Assembly (NCBI RefSeq): GCF_000721705.1 | Contig: NZ_JOJL01000021.1 | Location: 1-64,000 of the forward strand | Length of the DNA: 64,000 nt | Reading direction: 5' to 3' | Source of the DNA: Actinoplanes subtropicus | Lineage (GTDB): Bacteria; Actinomycetota; Actinomycetes; Mycobacteriales; Micromonosporaceae | Shown here: positions 26,523 to 38,032 of the stretch, one piece after another | How positions within the stretch are numbered: the stretch's first letter is position 1 | How the letters are laid out: the number at the start of each line of letters is the position of its first letter | Notes under the pieces: generated by a model | Told to the model about the DNA's origin: nothing | The model's database searches: none | Seen by the model: the letters and a program-made list of their open reading frames with translations, nothing else | Program-made: the position numbers and the translations under genes

Positions 26523-27071
26523 CTACTTGTTGTTGCGTACCCAGAGGTACTTGGAGCTGCAGCCGCTGCCGTCCTGGCAGATCCAGAGCCGGATCCCGCT
26601 GCCCTTCCCGCCCTTGGAGTTCACCGTCGTGTCCTCGTAGAAGTTGTAGGAGCAGGTGTGCCAGAGGAAGACCTGCCCGGTCGTACGGCAGCTGCCCGAG
26701 CGCTGCAGCTTCCAGGTTCCGTTCGAGGTCCGCAGGTAGTTCTGCCAGTAGGCGTACGCGGTCTTGAGGTTGTGACTGCTGTCGATGACCCAGACCTTGT
26801 CGCCGTTCCTCTGGAAGCAGGTCTCACCCCAGGAGTTGTAGAAGACGATGTTGCATTGGCTCGCGGTGGGAGCCGCCTCGGCGGGGACGCCGACGGTCAG
26901 GTCCTCGGCGATGATTCCGTCCGCCGACTCGTCGGCTCCCACCGAGTCGTCGACGAACGCGCCGGATGCCTGCCCCGTGGTGTCCTCCGCCGCCACGGCC
27001 GGCGATGCCACGGCGACAGTCGCGACAAAAATCAGCGCGGCGGCGCCCAGGGCCATGCGGATCCGTCCCAT
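26523..27071 (-). CDS. Small secreted cysteine-rich protein
   Basis: 182 residues. A clear Sec signal (MGRIRMALGAAALIFVATVAVA to AVAA) is followed by an acidic spacer of about 50 residues (DDSVGADESADGII). The compact C-terminal domain has six Cys (in QCNIV, ETCFQ, GSCRT, HTCSY, WICQD, SGCSS), suggesting three disulfides, and many Trp/Tyr (WGETC, YWQNYLR, FLWHTCSYNFY). The acidic spacer could be a propeptide. No family recognised. Solitary gene, with convergent neighbour on its 3' side. Confidence 0.7.
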   Translation of the reverse strand: MGRIRMALGAAALIFVATVAVASPAVAAEDTTGQASGAFVDDSVGADESADGIIAEDLTVGVPAEAAPTASQCNIVFYNSWGETCFQRNGDKVWVIDSSHNLKTAYAYWQNYLRTSNGTWKLQRSGSCRTTGQVFLWHTCSYNFYEDTTVNSKGGKGSGIRLWICQDGSGCSSKYLWVRNNK

Positions 27072-27180
27072 TTCATGCCTCTCCGTTGCCCACAGATATG
27101 CGCCCTCCGGCGAGGGCGTCGGTAACGTTATGGGCGCCGCGGCCCCGGGACATCCAGCCGCTGTTGGAGATCACGGGTAA

Positions 27181-28007
<827 letters not shown>

Positions 28008-28062
28008 CATCGCGGGAATCGAGCCACGGGGGATGAACGCCCCTGAGGTGCGATCGGTAGGG

Positions 28063-28401
28063 TCACGGCTCGGGAACACCCGCCCGGGCGAGCTGCTCCC
28101 TGGTCACGCCGCCCGCTGGCAGTGCGAGCAGGCCATCGAATATCGTTTCGCCGACCCTGACCACGTCACGCCGGTACGGGTAGCCCACCTCGACATGGGT
28201 GACGTGCTCGAGGCGGTCCTCGATGACCCGGTGGCCGTAGATGTACATCAGCTCGCAGTCGTCGGCGACGCGGGGAAGGTAGGAGCGGACGAGCCGGTCG
28301 TCCCGCAGGTGGTGGAAGCCCGGTTCGTAGCTGGACACGACCTCGACGAGCAGGCTCCCGTCCGGGAGCCGCCAGGATCGCATGACGTCCCCGTGCCTCA
28401 T
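28063..28401 (-). CDS. Hypothetical protein
   Basis: 112 residues with no signal or membrane segment. It contains conserved-looking stretches (RLPDGSLLVEVVSSYEPG, CELMYIYGHRVIEDR, HVEVGYPYRRDVV) that read like a compact alpha/beta domain, but no family is recognised. An alternative start lies at Met7 (28383). It is convergent with the monooxygenase pseudogene and has GC-rich third positions, which supports real coding. Confidence 0.6.
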   Translation of the reverse strand: MRHGDVMRSWRLPDGSLLVEVVSSYEPGFHHLRDDRLVRSYLPRVADDCELMYIYGHRVIEDRLEHVTHVEVGYPYRRDVVRVGETIFDGLLALPAGGVTREQLARAGVPEP

Positions 28402-28493
28402 GCCCCGATGCTAGTCACGCCCCCAACCATGATCCGTTTATCGGCCGGCCCGATGAGGGATGAGCGTCCCCCACCGGGCCGGCCGGTCCGGAG

Positions 28494-30174
28494 TCAGGCG
28501 AGCGGCATGACTCGTGCGATCTTGATGGAGGTGCTCGTGCTGCCGGCGGCCGCGTAGGCGGCGCTGCCGTCCGCGTACGCCTTGAATGCCATGTAGTCGT
28601 GGTCGCGGACGGCGATGGTGAACTGGCTGCCCACCGTCTGCCCGGTCCCGGCGTCGTAGACCTGGGCCAGCATCGACGAGCCCGACTTCCAGGCCAGCAG
28701 CATCCGGTCGCCGTAGGTCACCAGGTGCGGATGGCTGGTTGCCGCGGCCGTCGTGACCGTCTTGTCCGAGGCGCCTGTCGTGAAGTGCTCGAGGCGCGCC
28801 TTGCCGCTTTGGCTCCACGCCGTCCAGTAGCCGGACGACTTGGCCAGCACCAGGTCACCGCCGAACAGGGTGCCGTCGCACGTGCCCGCCGCCACCGTCC
28901 GGTACGGGTCGGGCTGCGCTATCCGGCAGTCGTTGTCGGTGGCGCACACCATCACGAACTTGCTCGTCCTCGGGTCCCACAGGATCCGCGACGTCCACGC
29001 GTGGCTGCAGCCGAAGTCGAAGCTGCCGTGCCCGCCGAGCAACGCGCCCGTCGGGTCCACCACCTGCATCCGGTCGCCCTCGTGGATGTCCACGCAGTTG
29101 CCGTTCTGCACGGTGATCGCCACCCCGAAGTAGGCCGCGTAATTGGTGCCGTCGTACGCGAGCCGGCCGTGATGCTGGTACCACCAGACGAACCGGGCGC
29201 CGTCGTCGTAGCCGCCCCGCGCGTCGGTGAGGTTGGTGACCTGCTGCTCCCAGACCGTGTGGCCGCTGTTGTCGAAGCGGACCATGAACATCTTGTTGCA
29301 CGGGCTGGAGGTGCCGCCGCAGAGCGGGCCGGTGTGGCAGTCGCCCTTGCGGGTCAGCAGCAGCATCGGTGCCCAGCCAGGCCAGCCACGAGCCGCCGTC
29401 GGGGGTGGCCGCGATCGCCATCGGCAGCGGTTCGGTGTCGCCCTCGCCGCCGTAACCGGTGACCGCCGTGCCGACGTTCACGTCGGTGACCCGGACCTGC
29501 GAGGAGGAGCCGGCCGGGCGGGCGCAGGCACCGGTCGCCGGCGCCGAGCTGGCCGGGGCGGACGGGCTCGCCGGCGCGGTGGTGGTGGCCGTCGGGGTCG
29601 GGGCGCTGCTGCTCGTACCCGTGCTCGGTTCGGTGCTGTTGCTCGGCGACGTCGTCGGGCCGGCGGGCAGGCTCAGCCGCCACTGCTGGTTCGTCTGGCC
29701 GTTGCACGTCCAGTGGATGATGGCGGCGCCGTTCGCGGTGGACCGGCCGGTCACGTCGACGCAGCGGCCGTTCTGCACGTTCTTGAGCGCGTACCCGTTG
29801 CCGGACCGGGTCGCGACGAACTTCTGCGCGGCGCCGCCGTTGCAGGTGGCGACCAGCCGGATGGGCGTGTCGGTGGACACGCCCAGGCAGCCGCCGCCGC
29901 TGAGCGGGCTGATCGTGTAGCCGCCGGTGACCGCGGTGAGCCGGAACGCCTGCCGGGCGGTGGACCCGGCGGCACAGGGCTGCTGCGTGACCGGCTCGGC
30001 GGCGCCCGCGGTGGACAGGCACTTGCCGCTGTGCACGGCCTCGATCGTGTTGGGCAACGCCGGCGTGATCGTGGCGGCGGAGGCCGTCAGGACGGCGACC
30101 CCTCCACCGGCGGCCATGACTACGGCGGCCGCGGACACGAACAACCAGCGTCGCGAGAGCGCGAGCTTCTTCAC
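28494..30174 (-). pseudogene. Secreted ricin-type lectin protein with C-terminal domain, frameshifted
   Basis: From GTG 30174 (RBS GGAGAAG) a Sec signal (MKKLALSRRWLFVSAAAVVM to ASAA) leads to a beta-trefoil ricin-B lectin domain with GKCLSTAG, GGCLGVSTDT, GRCVDVTGR and the QxW motif QQWRL. A Ser/Thr/Pro linker follows, then GGSWLAWLGTD. At about 29357-29368 the frame shifts by one; the other frame goes on LLLTRKGDCHTGPLC and reads 290 residues to 28494, a probable beta-propeller with several Cys. The junction is a GCT/CTG run, so slippage or a base-call error is possible. Intact it would be about 560 residues and bind plant or microbial sugars. Confidence 0.75.
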
Positions 30175-30290
30175 GGAGGACTTCTCCAGATTTGTGGGGA
30201 TAAGGCCGACGGTCCCCGACAGAACCGGCGTCGATGATCCACAAACCCGGCCAGGAACACCCGCCGGCTAAGAAGAAGATAAGACAACCT

Positions 30291-31121
30291 TCAATCGACG
30301 CGTACGCCCGATTCGCCCCCGGGTGTCCCGTCAGTACCGGAGAGGTCTGAGCCGGCGCGGGAGAGCACCTCGCGTACGGCCTCGTTGGTGATCGTGAAGT
30401 GCCCCCGGGCGATGGCCCCGGCCCGTTCGGCCTCGCCGGCCACGATCGCCTCGCAGAGCGCGGTGTGCTCGCCCAGCGCCCGGCGCAGGACGGCGCGCGC
30501 CCCGTCGTACGGCTCGATGGGAAAGCCCAGGCTGACCCGCGTGAGCAGGTCGCGGCTCAGCGCCGCGATCTGCGGGTTGCGCGCCGCCTCCACGACGGCC
30601 TGATGGAAGGCGATGTCGGCGGCATGCTCGTCGTAGGCGGTGCGCGCCGAGGCGAACCGGTCGAGCGCCGCCCGCATGCGCTCGATGTCGCCGGCGCCGC
30701 GCCGCTCGGCGGCCGTTCGGGCGATCATGCCCTCGACCAGGCAACGCAGGTCGAACAGCTGCTCCATCTCGGCCCACCGGGGCAGCAGGGTCCGCCGTAC
30801 CGCCTCGGCGGACGCGCCGGTCCAGCTCTCCCGGACGAACGTGCCGCCCTGCCGCCCTCGGCGGATGTCGACGATGCCGACCGCTTGGAGCCGGCCGATG
30901 GCCTCGCGCACGCTGGACCGGCCGACGTCGAGAATCTGGGCCAGGTCGCGCTCCGGCGGGAGGCGCTCGCCCGGCAGGTACTCCCCCATCGCGATGGCGG
31001 TGATCAGGCGGTCGGCGACCTCGGACGCCGCGGTCGGCAGCCGGACGGGGCGTAACGCGGAACCGGACTGGCCATCGAGCACCTGGCCGAGCACCCGCGC
31101 GAATTCGTCGATTTCCGCCAC
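30291..31121 (-). CDS. GntR-family regulator, FadR subfamily
   Basis: 276 residues from GTG 31121, preceded by GAGAGG. The N-terminal winged helix contains ERDLAQILDVGRSSVREAIGRL and GIVDIRRGRQGGTFV. The C-terminal all-helical FCD domain (EMEQLFDLRCLVEGMIA; ADIAFHQAVVEAARN) carries the Asp/His set that often binds a metal and a carboxylate ligand. It is divergent from a peptidase and a peptide ABC operon, with a FadR-type dyad between them, so it probably represses that operon until an inducer (peptide or carboxylate) arrives. Confidence 0.9.
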   Translation of the reverse strand: MAEIDEFARVLGQVLDGQSGSALRPVRLPTAASEVADRLITAIAMGEYLPGERLPPERDLAQILDVGRSSVREAIGRLQAVGIVDIRRGRQGGTFVRESWTGASAEAVRRTLLPRWAEMEQLFDLRCLVEGMIARTAAERRGAGDIERMRAALDRFASARTAYDEHAADIAFHQAVVEAARNPQIAALSRDLLTRVSLGFPIEPYDGARAVLRRALGEHTALCEAIVAGEAERAGAIARGHFTITNEAVREVLSRAGSDLSGTDGTPGGESGVRVD

Positions 31122-31146
31122 GTTACCTCTCTCGAACATACACTGA

Positions 31147-31169
31147 AAAGGTCTTGTGGTCGGACCTTT
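31147..31169. promoter_or_regulatory. FadR/GntR-type operator between the regulator and the peptide operon
   Basis: The core TGGTCGGACC (31157-31166) fits the FadR-subfamily pattern GT-N3-AC, framed by a wider dyad AAAGGTC (31147-31153) / GGACCTTT (31162-31169). It lies 26 bp from the regulator's start and 42 bp from the peptidase start. Confidence 0.6.
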
Positions 31170-31210
31170 ACACCATCCAGGATACCGAGCACGGAGATCA
31201 GGGAGGCGCG

Positions 31211-32113
31211 TTGTCCATTCCCGAACCCACTCACGCCGGCACCGTCGACTTCCGCGGTTGGCAGACGTGGTACCGCGTCACCGGCGATCTCGACTCGGCC
31301 CGGACGCCGCTCGTGGTCCTGCACGGGGGGCCGGGCGCGGCGCACAACTACACGCTGCGCATCGCCGGCATCGCCGCCCAGGGACGCGCGGTCGTGCACT
31401 ACGACCAGCTCGGCATCGGCAACTCGACCCACCTGCCGGACCGGGGAGCCGATTTCTGGACCGTCCAGCTCTTCCTCGACGAACTGGACAACCTCCTCGC
31501 CGCGCTCGGCATCGCGGAAAGGTATCACCTGCTCGGCCAGTCGTGGGGCGGCATGCTCGCGGCCGAGCACGCGGTGCGCCGTCCGGCGGGCCTGCGCGCC
31601 CTCGTGATCGCGAACTCGCCGGCCTCGATGGAGCTCTGGCTGTCTGAGGCGGCCCGGCTGCGGGCCGGCCTGCCCGCCGACGTCCAGGAGACGCTGCTGG
31701 CACACGAGAGGGCCGGCACCACCGACCACCCCGACTACCGGGCCGCCGAGGAGGTCTTCAACGCCCGGCACGTGTGCCGGATCGTGCCCAACCCGCCCGA
31801 GGTCGCCGAGACGTTCGCGCTGATCGACGCGGATCCGACCGTTTACCACACCATGAACGGCCCCAACGAGTTCCACGTGGTCGGCACCCTCAAGGACTGG
31901 ACCGTGATCGACCGGCTCGACCGGATCACGGCGCCCACCCTGCTCGTGTCGGGCCGCTACGACGAGGCCACGGAGGCGACGGTCCAGCCGTACGCCGACC
32001 GCGTCCCCGACGTGCGCTGGACGATCTTCGAAGAGTCCAGCCACATGCCGCACGTCGAGGAGGAGCGGGACTACCTACGCCTCGTCGGCGCCTTCCTGGA
32101 CGAACACGAGTGA
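31211..32113 (+). CDS. Proline iminopeptidase-family alpha/beta hydrolase
   Basis: 300 residues, most likely starting at TTG 31211 behind GGGAGG; no ATG gives a better fit. Signature motifs: the oxyanion-hole HGGPGAAHNY, the nucleophile elbow GQSWGGMLAAE (Ser), Asp in VSGRYDEAT and catalytic His in SSHMPHVEE. This family (proline iminopeptidase / tricorn F1-like) releases N-terminal residues, often proline, from short peptides in the cytosol. It heads the operon for a peptide importer 12 bp downstream, so it probably digests imported peptides. Confidence 0.88.
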   Translation: MSIPEPTHAGTVDFRGWQTWYRVTGDLDSARTPLVVLHGGPGAAHNYTLRIAGIAAQGRAVVHYDQLGIGNSTHLPDRGADFWTVQLFLDELDNLLAALGIAERYHLLGQSWGGMLAAEHAVRRPAGLRALVIANSPASMELWLSEAARLRAGLPADVQETLLAHERAGTTDHPDYRAAEEVFNARHVCRIVPNPPEVAETFALIDADPTVYHTMNGPNEFHVVGTLKDWTVIDRLDRITAPTLLVSGRYDEATEATVQPYADRVPDVRWTIFEESSHMPHVEEERDYLRLVGAFLDEHE

Positions 32114-32125
32114 CCGGAGCCGTCG

Positions 32126-33826
32126 ATGGCACGTAAGGCCCTTCCCGGAATCGCGTTGATAACGACCTCCCTGATCCTCGCCGGCTGCTCCGGCTCGTCG
32201 AGCACGCCGGCCACCAGCGCCTCCGGCTCGACGGCGGGCTTCCAGTCGCAGCACAAGGGCGGCACGCTCAAGCTGCTCGCCAAGAGCGCGGCCGGCTCAC
32301 TGGACCCGCAGGTCAACTACACGCTGCAGTACTGGCAGCTCTACCAGGCCATGTACGACGGCCTGATGGCCTTCAAGAAGGTGGACGGACAGGCGTCCTT
32401 CACCCCCGTGCCCGACCTGGCCGAGGCGGCGCCGCAGGTCAGCGACGGCGGCAAGACGTACGTGTTCAAGCTCCGTCAGGGCATCAAGTTCTCCACCGGG
32501 GCCGCGCTCACGACCGACGACGTCGTGGCGTCGTTCGAGCGCATCTTCAAGGTCTCCAGCCCCACCGCGGGCACGTTCTACAACGGCATCGTGGGCGCCG
32601 ACGCCTGCCTCACCAAGCCCGCGACCTGCTCACTGGCCAAGGGTGTGGTGGGCGACGCGACGGCCGGCACGGTGACGATCCACCTGACCGCGCCGGACTC
32701 CGAGTTCCTCTACAAGCTCGCGGTGCCGCACGCCTCGATCCTGCCGAAGGGCTCGCCGGCCAAGGACGCCGGGACGACCCCGCTGCCCACCACCGGGCCG
32801 TACATGGTCGCCTCGTACGACCCGAACCGCGAGCTGAAGATGGTCCGGAACCCCAACTTCAGCGAGTGGTCGCACGACGCGGAGCCGCAGGCATACCCCG
32901 ACGAGATCGACGAATCGTTCGGCCTGACGGTCGAGGCGGAGGTCACGGCGGTCCAGAACGGGCAGGCCGACTGGGTCTTCGACCCGCCCCCGGCGGACCG
33001 CCTGAACGAGTTGGGCACCACGTACGCGAGCCAGGTGCATGTCAACCCGCTGACCGCGTTCTGGTATCTCGCACTCAACACCAACCTCGCCCCGTTCAAC
33101 AACGAGGCCGCCCGCCAGGCGATCAGCTGGGCGGTCGACCGGGCCGCGGTGGTCCGGCTGTACGGCGGAACCAACCTCGCCCAGCCGGCCTGCACGATCC
33201 TGCCGCCCGGCTTACCCGGGCACGTGGACTCGTGCGCCTACACCGCGGGCGGCGGCGCCACCTGGTCGGCGCCCGACCTCGCGAAGGCCAAGCAGCTCGT
33301 GCAGCAGTCCGGCACGGCCGGGCAGGAGGTCGGCGTCGTCGTGCAGGACGACACGGTGAACAAGGCGATGGGCGAATACCTGCAGAGCGTGCTGAACGAG
33401 ATCGGTTACCAGGCAACGCTGAAGCCGCTGTCCGCCGACATCCAGTTCACCTACATCCAGAACACCAAGAACAAGGTTCAGCTGTCGCTGACCTCGTGGT
33501 ATCAGGACTACCCGGCGGCCTCGGACTTCATCAACGTGCTGCTGTCCTGCGCCTCGTTCCACCCCGGCAGCGACTCGAGCATCAACATCTCCGGCTTCTG
33601 CGACAAGGGGATCGACGGCCAGATCCAGCAGGCACTGACGCTGGCGCGGACCGATCCGCAGGCCGCCGACAAGCTGTGGGGCCAGATCGACCAGGCCATC
33701 ATGGCGAAGGCGCCGGTCGTACCGCTGATCAACCCGAAGCTGGTGGACTTCACCTCGAAGCGGGTCGGCAACTACCAGTTCAGCAAGCAGTTCTACATGT
33801 TGGTCTCGCAGCTGTGGGTGCAGTGA
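32126..33826 (+). CDS. Peptide ABC transporter substrate-binding lipoprotein (DppA/OppA type)
   Basis: 566 residues with a lipoprotein signal (lipobox LILAGC) and the SBP_bac_5 fold: KSAAGSLDPQVNYT, the YDGLMAF segment, YVFKLRQGIKFSTGAALTTDDVV, and WYLALNTNLAPFNNEAARQAISWAVDR. It is anchored outside the membrane and should hand oligopeptides or nickel-like ligands to the permeases downstream. Its stop overlaps the next start (GTGA). The length and domain order are normal for the family. Confidence 0.92.
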   Translation: MARKALPGIALITTSLILAGCSGSSSTPATSASGSTAGFQSQHKGGTLKLLAKSAAGSLDPQVNYTLQYWQLYQAMYDGLMAFKKVDGQASFTPVPDLAEAAPQVSDGGKTYVFKLRQGIKFSTGAALTTDDVVASFERIFKVSSPTAGTFYNGIVGADACLTKPATCSLAKGVVGDATAGTVTIHLTAPDSEFLYKLAVPHASILPKGSPAKDAGTTPLPTTGPYMVASYDPNRELKMVRNPNFSEWSHDAEPQAYPDEIDESFGLTVEAEVTAVQNGQADWVFDPPPADRLNELGTTYASQVHVNPLTAFWYLALNTNLAPFNNEAARQAISWAVDRAAVVRLYGGTNLAQPACTILPPGLPGHVDSCAYTAGGGATWSAPDLAKAKQLVQQSGTAGQEVGVVVQDDTVNKAMGEYLQSVLNEIGYQATLKPLSADIQFTYIQNTKNKVQLSLTSWYQDYPAASDFINVLLSCASFHPGSDSSINISGFCDKGIDGQIQQALTLARTDPQAADKLWGQIDQAIMAKAPVVPLINPKLVDFTSKRVGNYQFSKQFYMLVSQLWVQ

Positions 33827-34794
33827 GCGCCGGCCCGTGGCGGATAGCCGCGGGCCACCTCGCCCGCAACCGGGCGGCCATGGCCGGCGTCGCGGTGTTC
33901 GTCGTCATCGCGCTGGCCTGCCTGGCCGCCCCGCTGTACGCCGAGCACGTCGCGCACACCGACCCGTTCCGCTCCAACGTGTCCGGCACGACGGTGGTGG
34001 ACGGCCGGACCGTCCAGGTGCTCGCCCCGAGCAGCACCGGGCTCGGACTGGGGGTCACCCCGATCGGCCCGACCTGGGACCCGGGCCACTATTTCCTGGG
34101 CGCGGACAACCAGGGCCGCGACGTGCTGGCGCGGCTGCTCTACGGCGGGCGCAACAGCCTGTTCATCGGCCTGATCTCCGCCCTGTTGTGCTGCCTGATC
34201 GCCACCGCGGTCGGCGTCCTGGCCGGGTACGCGGGCGGTCCGGTCGACGCGCTGCTGTCGCGGACGCTGGACGTGGTGTGGTCGATCCCGGTCTACCTGC
34301 TCGCGATCTGCCTCTCGGTGATCCTGCTGACCAGCGGGCTGCGCCTCGGGCCGATCACGATCTCGGCGGGCAGCCTCTGGGTGCCCATCCTCATCATCGC
34401 CGTGGTCTACGTGCCGTACGTCGCGCGGCCGGTCCGCGGGCAGGTGGTGGCGCTGCGCAACCGGGATTACATCCAGGCGGCGATCGGCACGGGCGCTTCG
34501 GACGTCCGCGTCATGCGCCGCGACGTGCTGCCGAACATCCTGCCCACGGCGATCGTCTTCGTGCCGATCATGATGGCGCTCGACATGCTCACCGAGTCGG
34601 CGCTCTCGTTCCTCTCGGTCGGCGTGCAGCCGCCGGACGCGAGCTGGGGCACGATCATCAACGATGGTCTCGGCCTGCTCTACACCCGGCCGGCGGTGAC
34701 GATCGCACCCGGGCTGTGCATCGCCGCCACCGCGGTCGCCCTCAACGTCCTCGGCGACGGTGTCCGGGATGCGCTGGATCCGGGGGCCCGGTGA
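33823..34794 (+). CDS. Peptide ABC transporter permease (DppC type)
   Basis: 323 residues from GTG 33823. N-terminal helix AMAGVAVFVVIALACLAAPLYA, a periplasmic-side loop containing HYFLGADNQGRDVLARLLYG (the OppC_N to BPD_transp_1 boundary), then five further helices. The EAA loop is RNRDYIQAAIGTGASDVRVM, contacting the ATPases. Translationally coupled on both sides (GTGA and TGATG overlaps). Confidence 0.92.
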   Translation: MSAGPWRIAAGHLARNRAAMAGVAVFVVIALACLAAPLYAEHVAHTDPFRSNVSGTTVVDGRTVQVLAPSSTGLGLGVTPIGPTWDPGHYFLGADNQGRDVLARLLYGGRNSLFIGLISALLCCLIATAVGVLAGYAGGPVDALLSRTLDVVWSIPVYLLAICLSVILLTSGLRLGPITISAGSLWVPILIIAVVYVPYVARPVRGQVVALRNRDYIQAAIGTGASDVRVMRRDVLPNILPTAIVFVPIMMALDMLTESALSFLSVGVQPPDASWGTIINDGLGLLYTRPAVTIAPGLCIAATAVALNVLGDGVRDALDPGAR

Positions 34795-35762
34795 TGCTTC
34801 TGTTCGCCGTACGCCGGCTGGCCTCGGCCGTACTCGTGCTCTTCGCGATCAGCGTGCTGGTCTTCCTCATCTTCTTCGCCACGCCGGGGGTCGACCCGGC
34901 CGCGCGCATCGCCGGCCGCAACGCGGACCCGGCGACGCTCGCGCAGGTGCGCCACTCGTTCGGCCTGGATCGTCCGATTCCCATCCGGTACGCGTTGATG
35001 ATGCGTCACCTGTTCATCAGCCGGGACCTGGAGTCCTTCGTCAACCGGGGCGCGAAGGTGATCCCGCAGATCGTCCAGGCCACGCCCGTCACGCTCTCGC
35101 TGGTGCTCGGGGCGGCGGTCATCTGGGTGCTGTTCGCCGTGTTGATGGGCACGGTGGCGGCGTGGCGGCGTGGCACCGTGGCCGACCCGCTCATCATGCT
35201 GGCGGGCGTCGTCGGCATCTCGCTGCCGGTCTACTGGCTCGGCGAGGTGGTCAACCTGATCACGCAGAGCCGGCTGCACGGCTCGGTCTTCTCCTGGGTC
35301 CCGCCGCTCGGGTACGTGAGCCTCACCGACGATCCGGGCCAGTGGGCGCTGCACCTGCTCTTCCCGTGGCTCACGCTGGCCGTCCTGTACGCCGGGATCT
35401 ACGCTCGCCTGCTGCGGTCCGAGCTGGTCGCCAACCTCAACGAGGACTACGTGCGGACGGCACGCGCGAAGGGCATCTCCGAGCGGCGGATCCTCATCCG
35501 GCACGCGCTGCGCTGCTCGCTCATCCCGATCGTGTCGCTGTTCGGCCTCGACTTCGGCGCGCTTGTCGGCGGCGCGGCGCTGCTCACCGAGGTGGTCTTC
35601 GGGCTGCCTGGGGTCGGCAAGCTCACCTACGACGCACTGCAGACCGTCGACCTCCCGATGATCATGGCGACGGTCATCTACGCGGCGTTCTTCGTGGTGC
35701 TGGCCAACGCGGTAGTCGACGTCCTCTACGCCCGGCTCGACCCGAGGGCGCGCCATGCCTGA
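34794..35762 (+). CDS. Peptide ABC transporter permease (DppB type)
   Basis: 322 residues. The N-terminus RRLASAVLVLFAISVLVFLI and FGLDRPIPIRYA are typical of DppB/OppB. The EAA loop reads LNEDYVRTARAKGISERRILIRHALR, followed by VFGLPGVGKLTYDALQTVDLP, the family's C-terminal signature. Six membrane helices. It comes after the DppC-type gene, the reverse of the usual B-then-C order, which is a small oddity of this operon. Confidence 0.92.
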   Translation: MLLFAVRRLASAVLVLFAISVLVFLIFFATPGVDPAARIAGRNADPATLAQVRHSFGLDRPIPIRYALMMRHLFISRDLESFVNRGAKVIPQIVQATPVTLSLVLGAAVIWVLFAVLMGTVAAWRRGTVADPLIMLAGVVGISLPVYWLGEVVNLITQSRLHGSVFSWVPPLGYVSLTDDPGQWALHLLFPWLTLAVLYAGIYARLLRSELVANLNEDYVRTARAKGISERRILIRHALRCSLIPIVSLFGLDFGALVGGAALLTEVVFGLPGVGKLTYDALQTVDLPMIMATVIYAAFFVVLANAVVDVLYARLDPRARHA

Positions 35763-36784
35763 GCCGCTGCTCGAGGTCGACGACCTGCGGGTGACCTTCC
35801 GGACCCGCCGGGGCACGGTCACCGCCGTCGACGGCCTGTCGTTCGCCCTGGCCGCCGGGGACACGCTCGGCATCGTCGGCGAGTCGGGCTCCGGCAAGAC
35901 CGTGTCGATGCTGAGCATCCTCAAGCTGATCCGCGACCCGAACGCGCGGATCTCCGGGCGGGTGCTGTTCCGGGGACGGAACCTGCTCGAGCTCACCGAC
36001 CGCGAGCTGCGCGACGTCCGGGGGCGCGACATCGCGATGATCTTCCAGGACCCGATGACCGCGCTCACCCCGGTCTACCGGGTCGGCTGGCACATCGCCG
36101 AGCAGATCCGGGCACACGAGAAGGTCAGCCGGCAGGCGGCCCGGGACCGGGCGGTCCGGCTGCTGGCCGAGGTGGGCATCCCCGAGCCGGGCCGCCGGGT
36201 GGACAACTACCCGCACGAGTTCTCCGGCGGGATGCGCCAGCGTGCGGTGATCGCCATGGCGCTCGCCTGCAACCCGGCCCTGCTGATCGCGGACGAGCCG
36301 ACGACCGCGCTCGACGTCACGACCCAGGCGCAGGTGCTGGACCTGATGCGGCGGCTACGGGAGACGCACGGCTCGGCCATCGTGGTCATCACCCACGACA
36401 TGGGGGTGGTCTCGGAGATCGCCGACCGGGTCCTGGTCATGTACGGCGGGCGGGCGGTGGAGCGGGGACCGAAGCGGGAGGTCTTCCGGCGGCCCCGTCA
36501 CCCGTACACGTGGGGTCTGCTCGACTCGGTGCCCCGGATGGCCGGCCCGAGGGTCCGGCGGCTGCCGATGATCCCGGGAACGCCGATCGGGCCGCTCGAC
36601 CTGCCGGCGGGGTGCGGCTTCGCGCCCCGGTGCCGGCTGCGGCACCAGGCCTGCGAGGTGCGGCCGGAACTGGCGGACGCGCCCACCGGGGGCACACGGA
36701 ACGGGGCGTCGGAGCACGTCGATGCCTGCTGGCTGCCGGCCGAAGGCCGGGCCGCTCTGCGCGAGAGGAGCCGTGAGGAGAGCC

Positions 36785-36792
<8 letters not shown>
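35755..36792 (+). CDS. Peptide ABC transporter ATP-binding protein (DppD type)
   Basis: 345 residues with Walker [12 protein letters not shown]-loop [16 protein letters not shown] signature [12 protein letters not shown], Walker [14 protein letters not shown] and the H-loop His in [10 protein letters not shown]. The C-terminal oligopeptide-transporter extension has the Cys-rich [14 protein letters not shown] motif, which binds a 4Fe-4S cluster in related Dpp ATPases. The ATG overlaps the permease stop by 8 bp. Confidence 0.94.
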
Positions 36793-37763
<971 letters not shown>

Positions 37764-37777
<14 letters not shown>

Positions 37778-37796
37778 ACACCCGCCCGCGAACCGG
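37764..37796 (+). terminator. Hairpin terminator of the peptide operon
   Basis: CCGGTTCGC / GCGAACCGG, a 9-bp stem with a 15-nt loop that includes the stop codon of the last ATPase gene (37775-37777). Confidence 0.55.
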
Positions 37797-38032
37797 GAGA
37801 TCTCCGAAGCCGCCGGCGCGCTACCCATGAACAGGTAGCGGCCGGCCATGTCGGTGAGCGTGTCGAGGAATTCGCGGTCGCCGGTCGCGGGTGCGGTGAA
37901 GCCTGGCCCGCAGGCGGTGCGGACCGTGAGGGCCGCTTCACCGCCGGTCGGCGCTGATCTGCCGCCCGGGGGTGTCGCCACCGTATTCTCTACTCGCGCC
38001 CGGACGTGATCGGGCCCGGGGAAAGGGGAACC

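Noticed and set aside
37797..38005. A short leftward peptide (LDTLTDMAGRYLFMGSAPAA) between the peptide operon and gpsA
   Set aside because: It looks vaguely protein-like but has no start, no ribosome site and no family I can name; not enough to call a gene or remnant.
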